Source: PALSA-555 sp963731625
Lineage (GTDB): Bacteria > Actinomycetota > Acidimicrobiia > IMCC26256 > PALSA-555
Length of the DNA stretch: 64,000 nt
Assembly (NCBI GenBank): GCA_963731625.1
Contig: CAVSWH010000001.1
Span: 1,302,001 to 1,366,000, forward strand
Reading direction: 5' to 3'
Part shown: in pieces, positions 40,733-49,407 of the stretch
Layout: each line of letters starts with the position of its first letter
How positions within the stretch are numbered: the first letter of the stretch is position 1
Notes under the pieces: generated by a model
Seen by the model: only the letters and a program-made list of their open reading frames with translations
What the model was told of the DNA's origin: nothing
Databases searched by the model: none
Position numbers and translations under genes: made by a program

Positions 40733-41629
40733 TCAGCCGGGGATGAGCAGGACCTTGCCGCGGGGGTGGCCGTCTTCGAGGAGCTCGTGCGCGCGCGCCG
40801 CCTCGTCGAGCGGGAAGCGCTGCGAGATCTCGATGCGTCCCCCGCCGGCGAGCAGCCGCGCCGCCTCGTCGAGGCGGGCGGTCGTCACGGTGACGCCGAA
40901 GGTGCTCGTGGTGACGCCCTCGCGGGCGACGTCCTCGCCTCGGACGATCGTGACCGCGCGACCGCCGTCGCGCACCGAGGCCAGGCACTGCGCCCAGGTC
41001 GGGCCACCGACGCAGTCGAACGCGGCGTCCACGCCGGCGGCCGCGCCCACCCAGTCGGTCTGGTAGTCGAGCGCCTCGTCGGCGCCGAGCGCCAGCAGGT
41101 AGTCGAGGTTCGCCGCGCTCGCCGTCCCGATCACGCGCGCGCCGGCCGCCTTGGCGAACTGCACGACGAAGGAGCCGACACCGCCGGACGCGCCGGCGAC
41201 GAGCAGCGACTCGCCCGAGCGGAGATGGAGCTGGTCGTGCAGCCCCTCGAGCGCGGTGCACGCCCCGATCGGCACACCACCGGCGTCCTCGAGGTCGAGC
41301 CCGTCGGGGACCGCCGCGAGCTGCTCGAGCGCCACGACCGTGTACTCGGCGTAGCCGCCGACCTCCGTCTGCCCGAACACGCTGGCGCCGAGTGGGAAGC
41401 GGCCGGCGTTCTCACCCACCGCGGCGACGAGACCGGACACCTCGGCGCCCGGGATGTACGGCAGGGCCTTCGCCCCGAAGCGCCCGCTGCGCTCCTTGAC
41501 GTCCCAGGGCCCGACGCCGGCGGCGGTCACCTCGATGAGGACGGTGCCGGGACCGGGCGTCGGGGTCGCCACCTCGGCCGGCAGCAGCACCGAGGGGGGC
41601 CCGAACTCGGAGACGGTGATGGCGCGCAC
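40733..41629 (-). CDS. NADP-dependent MDR oxidoreductase (quinone reductase-like)
   Basis: A 298-residue protein. MRAITVSEFGPPSVLLPAEV is the typical N-terminus, PGAEVSGLVAAVGENAGRF the substrate-domain loop, and LLVAGASGGVGSFVVQFAKAAGA the NADPH motif. No zinc-ligand cysteines. Relative to 38116-39093 it is shorter and lacks part of the mid-domain, but remains within family range. Start GTG 41629, without RBS. Confidence 0.87.
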   Translation of the reverse strand: MRAITVSEFGPPSVLLPAEVATPTPGPGTVLIEVTAAGVGPWDVKERSGRFGAKALPYIPGAEVSGLVAAVGENAGRFPLGASVFGQTEVGGYAEYTVVALEQLAAVPDGLDLEDAGGVPIGACTALEGLHDQLHLRSGESLLVAGASGGVGSFVVQFAKAAGARVIGTASAANLDYLLALGADEALDYQTDWVGAAAGVDAAFDCVGGPTWAQCLASVRDGGRAVTIVRGEDVAREGVTTSTFGVTVTTARLDEAARLLAGGGRIEISQRFPLDEAARAHELLEDGHPRGKVLLIPG

Positions 41630-41634
41630 GCCCG

Positions 41635-41640
41635 ATCGTA
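41635..41640 (-). promoter_or_regulatory. Candidate -10 hexamer (TACGAT) for the MDR gene at 40733-41629
   Basis: TACGAT on the minus strand ends five bases before GTG 41629; no Shine-Dalgarno sequence is present. Confidence 0.35.
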
Positions 41641-41683
41641 CCGAGCGTGACCTGGGGTTTTGTGATGGGAGCCGCGGGCGGCG

Positions 41684-42532
41684 TCAGGTCGCGGCGGATC
41701 CCGGGGCCGCGTCGGCGACGAAATGGCCGAGCCCGTCGGGATGCGTCGAGCGCGGCGGCTGCCACGCGGTGCCCATGTGGCCGCCCCCGTCGGCGAAGAT
41801 CGTGTGGCCCGTGATGTACGCGCCGTCCTCGCTGGCGAGGAACAGTGCCACGCCGCCGAGGTCCTCCTCGGGGTCGCCCATGCGGCGCAGCGGGATCGTC
41901 TGCTCGGCGGCGCGTGCCTGGTCGGGGTTGCGGTCGGCCCACGCGCGGTAGCCCTCCGAGGCCGCGCCGGGCGCGATCGCGTTCACCGTGATGTTGTGCT
42001 GGCCCCACTCGCGGGCCGCGCTGCGCGTGAGCCCACGGATGCCCTCCTTCGTGGCGTTGTAGTCCACGGAGAACCAGGCGCCGGTGACGCCGTTCAGCGA
42101 GGCAAAGTTGATGATCCGTCCGAAGTGCTGGTCCCGCATGTGCGGGAAGACGGCCTGCATGGACCAGAACGTCGCCCAGAGCCCGCTGTCGAGCGAGCGG
42201 GCGAGCATCTCGTCGGTCTTCTCTTCGAGGGGGACGAGCGGCGTGTAGCCCTGGGCGTTGTTCACGAGGATGTCGACGCGACCCTCGGTGGCGACCGTGT
42301 CGGCGACCATCCGCTCGACGTCGTCGCGCTGGCCGACGTCGACGCGCGCGAGGCGCGCGTCGCCGCCCAGCTCGTCCCGGATGCCTGCCGCGGTGCGCTC
42401 GCCGTGGTCGGCGCGTACCTCCGCGACCACGACGCGGCACCCCTCCCGCGCGTAGCGCCGCGCGATGCCCCGTCCGATTCCCATGCCGGCCCCGGTGACG
42501 ATCGCCACCCGGCCGGCGAGCCGATCGGTCAC
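41684..42532 (-). CDS. Short-chain dehydrogenase/reductase
   Basis: A 282-residue SDR. VAIVTGAGMGIGRGIA is the cofactor motif, DILVNNAQG the NNAG variant, and Ser145, Tyr158 and Lys162 (YNATK) form the catalytic set. VNAIAPGAASEGYRAW and ITGHTIFADGGGHMG complete the family pattern. An extra 25 residues after the usual end are seen. Start GTG 42532 with GGGAGG upstream. The substrate is unknown. Confidence 0.9.
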   Translation of the reverse strand: MTDRLAGRVAIVTGAGMGIGRGIARRYAREGCRVVVAEVRADHGERTAAGIRDELGGDARLARVDVGQRDDVERMVADTVATEGRVDILVNNAQGYTPLVPLEEKTDEMLARSLDSGLWATFWSMQAVFPHMRDQHFGRIINFASLNGVTGAWFSVDYNATKEGIRGLTRSAAREWGQHNITVNAIAPGAASEGYRAWADRNPDQARAAEQTIPLRRMGDPEEDLGGVALFLASEDGAYITGHTIFADGGGHMGTAWQPPRSTHPDGLGHFVADAAPGSAAT

Positions 42533-42565
42533 GCGCGCCTCCCGGAGGGCGCGACCGTAGTGGCG

Positions 42566-42700
42566 TCAGCCGACGGGCGTCCCGCCGTGGTGGCGGCTCC
42601 ACGGGTGCTCGCTCGGGTAGCCCCGCTCGGGCAGCTGCCACAGCATCCCGTGTGCCCAGCGCCGCAGCCGGACGCTCATCCGGTCAAGGTGGGTTCGCAT
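42566..42700 (-). CDS. 44-residue basic/aromatic small protein
   Basis: Starts at ATG 42700 with a strong purine-rich RBS (GGAAGGAAGGGGG). The sequence MRTHLDRMSVRLRRWAHGML followed by a PERGYPSEHPWSRHHGG tail is rich in Arg, His and Trp. It lies 33 bases upstream of the SDR gene on the same strand and is probably co-transcribed with it. The family is not recognised; the RBS is the main reason to accept it. Confidence 0.5.
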   Translation of the reverse strand: MRTHLDRMSVRLRRWAHGMLWQLPERGYPSEHPWSRHHGGTPVG

Positions 42701-42833
42701 CGTCCGACCCCCTTCCTTCCTCTCCGCCCGTTCTCGTGTCTGTCTGACTTGGCAAACTCGTCCTTGGTAACGCCCGCACCGCGCCGGACGTTCCGCCGCG
42801 CTCGGTTTGACCGGTCGCGGCGGTCCGTCCACG

Positions 42834-43937
42834 ATGCGGGTCGTGACCCGGGTCATCGACGCGGACGGCCACGTCCTCGAGCCGTTTTCCGCGTGGGCCG
42901 GGCTCCCCGACGCGCAGGCGGTCCGCGTCGAGCGGGACACGGTCGGCCTCGACCATGTCTTCGTCGGCGCCCAGGAGATCGTGACCGTCTCCCTCGGGTT
43001 TCTCGGCTCGCCGGGCTCCCGGATGGAGGACCTCGCGCACTCGACGACCTACGACCAGGCGCAGCCGGGCGGGTTCGACGCGCGGGTGCGGCTCGCCGAT
43101 ATGGACGAGGAGGGCATCGACGCCGCCGTGCTCTACCCGTCGGTCGGGCTGAACTTCTGGTCGGTCGAGGACCCCGTCGCCGCCGTCGCGCTGGCCCGGG
43201 CGTACAACGACTGGCTCGCCGGTTACTGCGCCGCCGACCCGGCGCGCCTCTCCGGCGCGGCGATGCTCCCGCTCCAGGACCCGGCGGCGGCGGTCGCCGA
43301 GCTGCGCCGCGCCCGACGGGACCTCGGCTTCCCCGCGGCGTTCGTGCGCCCGAACCCCTGTCTCGGGCGGTCGCTGTCGCATCCCGCGTTCGAGCCGGTG
43401 TGGGCCGCCGCTGAGGAGCTCGACGTGACGATCGGGATCCACGAGGGCTCGTCGAACACGATCCAGACCCTCGGGATGGACCGCCCCTTCAACCCGCTGA
43501 TCCTCCACGCGGTCTCGCACGCCTTCGAGCAGATGCTCGCCTGCGCGCAGCTCATCGTGTTCGGCGTCATGGAACGCCATCCCGACTTGCGGTTCGTGTT
43601 CCTCGAGGCGGGTGGCGGCTGGGCGCCGTATTGGCTGTACCGCCTGGACGAGCAGCTCCACGGCTTCGGCGGCTTCTGCCCCGACCTGCGGCTGCGCCCG
43701 AGCGAGTACTTCGCCCGGCAGTGCTGGGTGAGCTTCGAGGTCGACGAGGCGACCCTCCCGGCGCTCGCGCCGTTCGTCGGCGTGGACCGCATCGTGTGGG
43801 GCTCGGACTATCCGCACCACGACGCCACCTTCCCAGGCGCGGTGAAGGCGCTACGCGACGTGATCCGCCCGCTGATGCCCGACGATCAGGCGAAGGTGCT
43901 CGGCGACAACGCCGCCGCGCTCTACCGCCTCCCATGA
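42834..43937 (+). CDS. Amidohydrolase-related (Amidohydro_2) protein
   Basis: A 367-residue protein with the family order VIDADGHVLEP (D-x-H), VRLADMDEEGIDAAVLYPSVG, IGIHEGSS, LRFVFLEAGGGWAPYWLYRLDE and IVWGSDYPHHDATFPG (strand-8 Asp). Probably a metal-dependent hydrolase or decarboxylase. Start ATG 42834; an in-frame GTG at 42843 gives a product shorter by three residues. The next gene overlaps by four bases, suggesting a shared pathway with a SnoaL-like protein. Confidence 0.85.
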   Translation: MRVVTRVIDADGHVLEPFSAWAGLPDAQAVRVERDTVGLDHVFVGAQEIVTVSLGFLGSPGSRMEDLAHSTTYDQAQPGGFDARVRLADMDEEGIDAAVLYPSVGLNFWSVEDPVAAVALARAYNDWLAGYCAADPARLSGAAMLPLQDPAAAVAELRRARRDLGFPAAFVRPNPCLGRSLSHPAFEPVWAAAEELDVTIGIHEGSSNTIQTLGMDRPFNPLILHAVSHAFEQMLACAQLIVFGVMERHPDLRFVFLEAGGGWAPYWLYRLDEQLHGFGGFCPDLRLRPSEYFARQCWVSFEVDEATLPALAPFVGVDRIVWGSDYPHHDATFPGAVKALRDVIRPLMPDDQAKVLGDNAAALYRLP

Positions 43938-44272
43938 GCGACCCGGCGCCGGTCGCCCGCGCCTACTTCGCGGCCATCACGGCGCACGACGCGGACGCCG
44001 TCGCCGCCTGCTTCGCCGACGACGCCGTCCTGGTGACTGCGGCGGGGACCTTCGAGGGCCCGGCGGCGATTGCGGGCTTCTACCGGGACAACGCCTTCCA
44101 GTTCGAGGACCTGCGGCCGACGCCCGGCCCCTTCGTCGTCGACCGCGACCAGCTCGCGGTCGAGATCGACCTGTTCATGGGGGGCAGGCACACGCCGGTG
44201 GCGGACTTCTTCACCGTCGACGGGACCACGATCCGCCGCCTCGTCATCTATATGGGGCCGCTGAGCACCTGA
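43934..44272 (+). CDS. SnoaL-like/NTF2-fold protein
   Basis: A 112-residue cone-shaped NTF2-like protein: VARAYFAAITAHDADAVAAC is the first helix, FADDAVLVTAAGTFEGPAAI the strand and loop, and VADFFTVDGTTIRRLVIYMGP the final strands. Family members isomerise, cyclise or just bind small hydrophobics. Its ATG overlaps the stop of the amidohydrolase by four bases, so it probably acts on the same substrate. Confidence 0.82.
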   Translation: MSDPAPVARAYFAAITAHDADAVAACFADDAVLVTAAGTFEGPAAIAGFYRDNAFQFEDLRPTPGPFVVDRDQLAVEIDLFMGGRHTPVADFFTVDGTTIRRLVIYMGPLST

Positions 44273-44275
44273 GCT

Positions 44276-44293
44276 CGCCGGCCGGCGCCGGCG
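44276..44293 (+). terminator. Hairpin terminator after the SnoaL-like gene
   Basis: CGCCGGC (44276-44282) pairs perfectly with GCCGGCG (44287-44293) around a CGGC loop, four bases after the stop. GAAAACG follows rather than a U-tract. Confidence 0.5.
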
Positions 44294-44379
44294 GAAAACG
44301 CCTCCAGCGTCGGCGGGCCCCGGTCGATGACTCGGGGGCAGGCCACCCGACCGCGGGGCGCCCGGAGGGGCGGGAGTAG

Positions 44380-45714
44380 ATGGTCGACGACCTCGACATC
44401 ATCGTCACGGAGATCGACCGGGCCTCGGCCCGGGAGAGCGTCCGGCGCTCGTCGCGCGGCACGACCGTGGGCGGGGTCACCCTCGTCGGGGTGATGAGCC
44501 TCGCTGCGGCGCTCATCACGTGGGCCGCCGGCGTCGTCGCCCTGCTCCCGGCGATCGCCGTCGCCGCCGTGACCACCGCCCTCGTTGTCCCGGTCCTCGT
44601 CGGCTTCTCGCGCATCGCGACGAGGAAGGCGATCCGCAGCGGCGCGGTCAGCACGGCGAACGAGCGCCAGATGAAGGGCGAGGCCCGGCGACGCGAGTTC
44701 GAGACCCATCTCGCCAACGAGCTCGAGATGGCCGACAGCGAGCCCGAGGTCCTCGACACCGTCGAGCGCGCGCTCACCACGACGGTGTCCGACACCTCGC
44801 TCGAGGTGCTGCTCGCCGACAACAGCCACGCGCACCTGAAGCGGATGGTCGTCGCGTCCCCCACGGGCGAGCCGCCGGGTTGCAGCGTCGACTCCCCCGA
44901 CCAGTGCCCGGCGGCGCGCCGGTCGCAGGTGCAGCGCTTCGCCGACAGCGACGAGCTCGGGGTGTGCCCCAAGCTGCGGGGCCGGCCCCAGGGCCGCTGC
45001 GGCGCGGTCTGCGTCCCCGTCGCGATCATGGGCCGCACGGTGGGGGTCATCCACGGGACGACGGCGCCCGGAACGCTCGTCGACGACCTCGTCGTCCAGG
45101 ACCTCCAGACGCTCGCCAACCAGGCCGGCGCGCGCCTGGGGATGCACCGGATCATGGCCGAGACCCAGCTGCAGGCCAGCACGGACAACCTCACCGGCCT
45201 CCTGAACCGCCGCACCCTCGAGAACCACGTGCGAGTGCTGCGCAACGAGCGCCAGCCGTACGCGCTCGTCATGGCCGACCTCGACCACTTCAAGGACCTG
45301 AACGACACCTACGGCCACGAGACGGGCGACCGGGCGCTGCGGCTGTTCGCCGACACGCTGCGCGCCAGCCTGCGCACCGAGGATCTGCTCTGTCGCCACG
45401 GCGGCGAGGAGTTCGCGCTGGTGCTGCCCGCCTGCGACCTCACCGACGCGTGCGCCGCGCTCGAGGCCGTCCGGCTCCAGCTCGTCGACGCGCTCCGCGC
45501 CTCGGGCCTGCCCCGCTACACGGCCAGCTTCGGCGTCGTCGTCGCCGCGCCCGGCGAGGCGCTCGATTCCGCGACCCGACGGGCCGACGCGGCGCTCTTC
45601 CAGGCCAAGCGAGAAGGGCGCGACCGCATCATCGCCGACGCAGTCCCCGCCTACCCGGTCGACGACGTCCCGTCGAACGGCCACGCCGACGCCCGGGCCG
45701 CGTCGGTCGTCTGA
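44380..45714 (+). CDS. Membrane GAF-GGDEF diguanylate cyclase
   Basis: A 444-residue protein. Two transmembrane helices (about 29-53 and 55-76), a linker helix, a GAF-like domain (about 105-260) with several cysteines (GCSVDSPDQC, VCPKLRGRPQGRC, AVCVPV), then a GGDEF domain. The active-site loop is GGEEF (341-345) and the inhibitory I-site is RTED (332-335) exactly five residues before it, so it should make cyclic di-GMP with product feedback. The GAF cysteines could sense redox state or bind metal or heme. RBS GGAGGGG before ATG 44380. Confidence 0.9.
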   Translation: MVDDLDIIVTEIDRASARESVRRSSRGTTVGGVTLVGVMSLAAALITWAAGVVALLPAIAVAAVTTALVVPVLVGFSRIATRKAIRSGAVSTANERQMKGEARRREFETHLANELEMADSEPEVLDTVERALTTTVSDTSLEVLLADNSHAHLKRMVVASPTGEPPGCSVDSPDQCPAARRSQVQRFADSDELGVCPKLRGRPQGRCGAVCVPVAIMGRTVGVIHGTTAPGTLVDDLVVQDLQTLANQAGARLGMHRIMAETQLQASTDNLTGLLNRRTLENHVRVLRNERQPYALVMADLDHFKDLNDTYGHETGDRALRLFADTLRASLRTEDLLCRHGGEEFALVLPACDLTDACAALEAVRLQLVDALRASGLPRYTASFGVVVAAPGEALDSATRRADAALFQAKREGRDRIIADAVPAYPVDDVPSNGHADARAASVV

Positions 45715-45717
45715 GCG

Positions 45718-46347
45718 TCAGGCGTCGAGCCCGGTCATCGCCCGGAACTCGTCCGTCGTGTTGACGTGCGGGAAGGGCTCGTCGGGCACCGCCAGGTCGA
45801 GCGCGGCGCACAGCGAGGCCCAGCCTTCTTCGGGATGCCACTCGAGCAGGCGGTCCGGCGGCACCTCGGCGCGGACCTCGTCGTTGTGGCGGACGTAGGC
45901 GGCGATCGCCTCGTCCCTGTCGTTCCAGTGCGTCGTGAAGCGCTCGGTGAGCATCCTCTCGACCATCTCACGGAAGTCGACGAGCTCCGCCATGGGGCCG
46001 TCCTGCTGCATCGCCTCGAAGATCGTGCGGCTGGCGCTCGTCCACCAGCGCTCGGGGTCGCGGACCGACAGCAGCACGATCGAATCGGGTGCGGCGGCCA
46101 CGAGCTCGCGCCAGAACGCCGCCGTCGGCCAGTCGACCGCGCTGGTGTAGCCCGCGTAGATCTCGTCCCAACGCGGCGCGCCGTCGAGCGCGTCCTGCCA
46201 CTGCGACACGAACTCGGGATGCGCGATCACCTCGACCATGTGGTAGCAGGGCCCGCCCAGCAGCTGCTCGAGCGCCAGCTTCAGGGAGTGGGTGCCGGTC
46301 CGGCCGAGCCCGGTGCCGACGACTCGCAGGGGAATCGGTTCGCTCAT
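45718..46347 (-). CDS. Short sulfotransferase family protein
   Basis: A 209-residue protein: LRVVGTGLGRTGTHSLKLAL is the PAPS phosphosulfate loop and SIVLLSVRDPERWWTSASRTIF the 3'-phosphate site. TDEFRAMTG ends it. This compact group (Sulfotransfer_4-like) often acts on unknown lipids or metabolites. ATG 46347 overlaps the antiporter stop by four bases (ATGA), so the pair is translationally coupled. A longer frame reaching 47568 is a shadow of the antiporter. Confidence 0.82.
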   Translation of the reverse strand: MSEPIPLRVVGTGLGRTGTHSLKLALEQLLGGPCYHMVEVIAHPEFVSQWQDALDGAPRWDEIYAGYTSAVDWPTAAFWRELVAAAPDSIVLLSVRDPERWWTSASRTIFEAMQQDGPMAELVDFREMVERMLTERFTTHWNDRDEAIAAYVRHNDEVRAEVPPDRLLEWHPEEGWASLCAALDLAVPDEPFPHVNTTDEFRAMTGLDA

Positions 46348-47522
46348 GACGTCTCCTCGCGCGCCAGCAGCGCCAGCGCGATCGGCGGGAACAGTACGAC
46401 GGTGATGAGCCCGGCGGCGATGATTGCCGCGCCCGTGTCGGAGTCGATGGTGTGGAGCTGCACGCCGATTCGCGCCGCGACGACCGGCACGGACAGGGAC
46501 GTGGCCTGGAGTAGCCCAGCGGCGGCGACCCGGCGGCCGTCGTAGAGGCGGCGGTAGAGCACGGCCGAGCCGCCCCGGGCGACGAGGAAGCACACGACGA
46601 GCGCCGGCACCACGGCGAACGAGGCCGGGTCCCGCTGCATGGCGTGGATGTCGAACTGCAGGCCGCTCGTCACGAAGAAGGCGGGGATCAAGAAGCCGTA
46701 GCCGATGCCGTCGAGCTTGGAGCGCAGCCGCTCGTTCGTGAGCCGCTCCTCGGGGTCCGTGACGCGCAGCAGCGCGCCGGCGACGAAAGCCCCGAGCACC
46801 GCCTCGAACCCCAGGTTGTGCGACAGCGCCAGGAAGAGCGCGAGCACGAGCATCGCGATGCGCACGCCGAGCTGCGCCGACGTCTCGCCCTCCTGCGCGA
46901 GGGTGTGGGCGAACCTCGGCGACCGCTCGATGCGAGTCATCCCGAGCGCGGTCACCGCGACGAGCAGCGCGAACCCGATGAGCAGGAACAGCTGCGTGCC
47001 GACGGTCGCGCCGCTCCCCGAGTAGAAGAGCGCCAGGGCGAGGATGGCGCCGAACTCGCCGATCGAGCTCGCCGCCAGCACGAGCTGCCCGAACGGCGAG
47101 AACGTCTGCCCCGCGTCGCGGAGCACTGGCACGACGAGGCCGAGCGACGTCGACGCGATCACGATGGCGAGGAACAGCGCCTTGTTGTCCGGGTCGATGA
47201 GGTGGATGACCTCCCCACCGGCGAGCGCGAGCACCCCGCTGAGCGCGTAGGCGGAGAGGATCGGCCCGACACGGCCGCGCAGTGCCTCGAGGTTGAGCTC
47301 GAGGCCGGCGAGGAACAGCAGGAACGAGAGCCCGATGACGGCCAGCACGTTCACGGGCGCGTCGACGTGCACCCAGTCGAGCACCGCCGGGCCGACGACG
47401 ATCCCGAGCACGATCTCGAGCACGACGGCGGGCATCCGCAGGCGCGGCGCCAGCGACACGAGCAGCGGCGCCGCGAGCGCGATCGCCGTCACCGCGAGCA
47501 GCGAGCCGTACGAGTTCGGCAC
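46344..47522 (-). CDS. Cation:proton antiporter (CPA2-like, membrane part only)
   Basis: A 392-residue protein with about 12 helices. PAVVLEIVLGIVVGPAVLDW, LFLAGLELNLEAL and LAASSIGEFGAILALAL follow the CPA2 order; the ion-site pair appears as GE (Glu156) rather than DD, as in some Kef-like exchangers. It lacks the cytosolic domain found in the other antiporter (28111-30195). It probably exchanges K+ or Na+ for protons. Start GTG 47522. Confidence 0.85.
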   Translation of the reverse strand: MPNSYGSLLAVTAIALAAPLLVSLAPRLRMPAVVLEIVLGIVVGPAVLDWVHVDAPVNVLAVIGLSFLLFLAGLELNLEALRGRVGPILSAYALSGVLALAGGEVIHLIDPDNKALFLAIVIASTSLGLVVPVLRDAGQTFSPFGQLVLAASSIGEFGAILALALFYSGSGATVGTQLFLLIGFALLVAVTALGMTRIERSPRFAHTLAQEGETSAQLGVRIAMLVLALFLALSHNLGFEAVLGAFVAGALLRVTDPEERLTNERLRSKLDGIGYGFLIPAFFVTSGLQFDIHAMQRDPASFAVVPALVVCFLVARGGSAVLYRRLYDGRRVAAAGLLQATSLSVPVVAARIGVQLHTIDSDTGAAIIAAGLITVVLFPPIALALLAREETS

Positions 47523-47629
47523 CGGCCACGTCTAGCAAACCGCCGACCGCGGCGTCGACAGCCCACACCGGCGCCAGGTCCTCGGCTCGCCACTAGGGTG
47601 ACGGCGCGACGGTCAGTCGGGAGGACCTG

Positions 47630-48013
47630 ATGGACGTGCGATCGATCGAGGACGTCGAACCCGAGGTGGAGCACAACGGGACCGTGCCGGTCTGGTGGCT
47701 TGTCCGACCCCGCGAGATGTTCGACCTGACCGACGGCGGCTACCTCGAGCTCGCGAACGAGTTCGAGGTCAAGGGCGGCGAGATGGTGTTCCCTCACTCG
47801 CACCCGACGCACGAGTTCTATTACGTGACCTCGGGTCGCGGCGTCATGACGGTCGACGGCGAGGATCGGCCGATCGCCCAGGGCGACCTCGTCTACATCC
47901 CGCCCGACACCGTGCACAGTCTCCGACCGGTGAGCGACCACGCCCCGATCCACTGCTTCTGCTTCGCGGTCGGCGTGAAGGGTGCCGCGCCGATCGACTA
48001 CACGACGCACTGA
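47630..48013 (+). CDS. Cupin-domain protein
   Basis: A 127-residue single cupin. FPHSHPTHEFYYVTSGRGVMTVDGE gives motif 1 (H-x-H, E) and IPPDTVHSLRPVSDHAP gives motif 2 (H). A metal-binding site is therefore complete. The role may be sensor, epimerase or dioxygenase. RBS GGGAGG before ATG 47630; a TAGGGT hexamer at 47594-47599 may be its -10. It is followed closely by an SRPBCC gene. Confidence 0.82.
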   Translation: MDVRSIEDVEPEVEHNGTVPVWWLVRPREMFDLTDGGYLELANEFEVKGGEMVFPHSHPTHEFYYVTSGRGVMTVDGEDRPIAQGDLVYIPPDTVHSLRPVSDHAPIHCFCFAVGVKGAAPIDYTTH

Positions 48014-48041
48014 CGGATCGGCGCCGGCGGGAGGAGGAGCC

Positions 48042-48524
48042 GTGCGCGAGCACCGGTACACGCTCGACCTGCCCCAGCCCGCGGCGCGGCTGTGGGCGCT
48101 GTTCCAGGACTACGACCACTGGACCGACTACGCGCCGATGGTGAAGCGGGTCGACGTCCTCTGGCCCGGCGACGAGCACCAGAACGGGCGCCTGCGGCGG
48201 GTGATCTTCAAGATGCCGCTCGGACGCGAGGGATCCGCCCTCGAGCTCGTCCACGACGTCGACGAGGGCGTCGGGTACACGTACACGATGATCAGCTCGG
48301 ATCCCGGCAACGACCAGACCGGCACGGTGCGCCTCGAGCCGATCGACGCGGGCCACACCCGGCTGCACTTCGAGGAGCGCTACAACCTCACGAAGGCGCC
48401 GTGGAAGTGGTTCGAGGGCCCCATCTACAAGTTCATCAACCGCCAGAACGAGGCGAGCATGCGGGCCGCGTCGGCGTGGCTCGACGAGCACCCCGAGTAC
48501 CGCGCCGACCTCGCGCCCGCGTAG
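48042..48524 (+). CDS. SRPBCC (START-like) ligand-binding protein
   Basis: A 160-residue protein. HRYTLDLPQPAARLWALFQDYDHW is the first strand-helix of the helix-grip fold; HTRLHFEERYNLTKAPWKW the later strands; a long C-terminal helix (INRQNEASMRAASAWL) closes it. It may bind lipids or act as cyclase/aromatase. GTG 48042 is chosen because GAGGAGGAG lies just before it; the further upstream frame is part of the cupin gene's overlap. Confidence 0.8.
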   Translation: MREHRYTLDLPQPAARLWALFQDYDHWTDYAPMVKRVDVLWPGDEHQNGRLRRVIFKMPLGREGSALELVHDVDEGVGYTYTMISSDPGNDQTGTVRLEPIDAGHTRLHFEERYNLTKAPWKWFEGPIYKFINRQNEASMRAASAWLDEHPEYRADLAPA

Positions 48525-48525
48525 C

Positions 48526-49269
48526 TCAGCCGACGAGGTGGGCGCCGAAGAAGGCCCAGATCCGCGCCCACCCGTCCTTGGCCGCCTCGACGTTGAAGTT
48601 CGGTCGGTCCACCGAGAAGAAGGCGTGGCCGGCCGCGGGGTAGGTGTGGAACTCGTGGGCCTTGCCGTGCTCCGTCAGCGCGGCGTCGAGCGTGCGCACG
48701 TGCGCCGGTGACGGGTTCTTGTCCTGCCCGCCGAAGAGCCCGAGGAGCGGGCACGACAGGCCCGGCGTGAGGTCGATCGGCGCGACGGGCTGACGGGCGG
48801 ACAGGTCGTCGGCCCCAGCGACGACCCGGCCGCCGTAGCAGTCGACGGCGGCGTCGAAGGCCAGCCGGCACGCGCAGAGATACGACTGTCGCCCGCCCGA
48901 GCAGTAGCCGATGACGCCGACCTTCCCGTTCCACGCGGGGAACGTGCGGAAGTACCGCGCTGCGCCGGCGACGTCGCCGACGCAGCGGTCGTCGGGGACG
49001 CCGCCGGCCTCGCGCGCCGCCGCGGCCGCCGCGCCGGGTTCGGCGTTCGGCGCGTCCCGGTAGTGCAGGTTCGGGCAGACGGCGAGATAGCCGTGCACGG
49101 CGAAGGTGCGGGTGATCTCCTTCGTCTCGGGGTCGTAGCCCGGCATGTGGTGGATCACGACCACACCGGGGTACGGGCCGGGCCCGAGCGGCCGGGCGAG
49201 GTAGGCCGGGATCTCGTCGCCGGCGTCGCCCTCGATCCGCACCGTCTCGGCCTGGATCGTGTCGCTCAC
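48526..49269 (-). CDS. Dienelactone hydrolase family protein
   Basis: A 247-residue alpha/beta hydrolase with the dienelactone-hydrolase triad: nucleophile Cys123 in IGYCSGGR, Asp183 in GGQDKNP and His215 in AGHAFF. AYLARPLGPGPYPGVVVIHHMPG is the usual N-terminal region. It cleaves lactones, for example in chlorocatechol breakdown. Start GTG 49269 with AAGGAGGAAAGG. It converges on the SRPBCC gene with one base between the stops. Confidence 0.88.
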   Translation of the reverse strand: MSDTIQAETVRIEGDAGDEIPAYLARPLGPGPYPGVVVIHHMPGYDPETKEITRTFAVHGYLAVCPNLHYRDAPNAEPGAAAAAAREAGGVPDDRCVGDVAGAARYFRTFPAWNGKVGVIGYCSGGRQSYLCACRLAFDAAVDCYGGRVVAGADDLSARQPVAPIDLTPGLSCPLLGLFGGQDKNPSPAHVRTLDAALTEHGKAHEFHTYPAAGHAFFSVDRPNFNVEAAKDGWARIWAFFGAHLVG

Positions 49270-49407
49270 CCTTTCCTCCTTCTTGGCTGGTCGCCGTCCG
49301 GGTCGGTGACCCTACGCGGCAAGGGTCTGACCACCGCGGCGGGCAGACCGATCCCCGCGGGGGTCCCCCGAGCGACCACAATGTCGGGCGGCCAGTGAAA
49401 GGCGCAC

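Noticed and set aside
45718..47568. 616-codon minus-strand frame covering the short sulfotransferase and the antiporter
   Set aside because: Only its last 209 codons look like protein (sulfotransferase from ATG 46347). The rest is an Arg/Ala-rich shadow of the antiporter.
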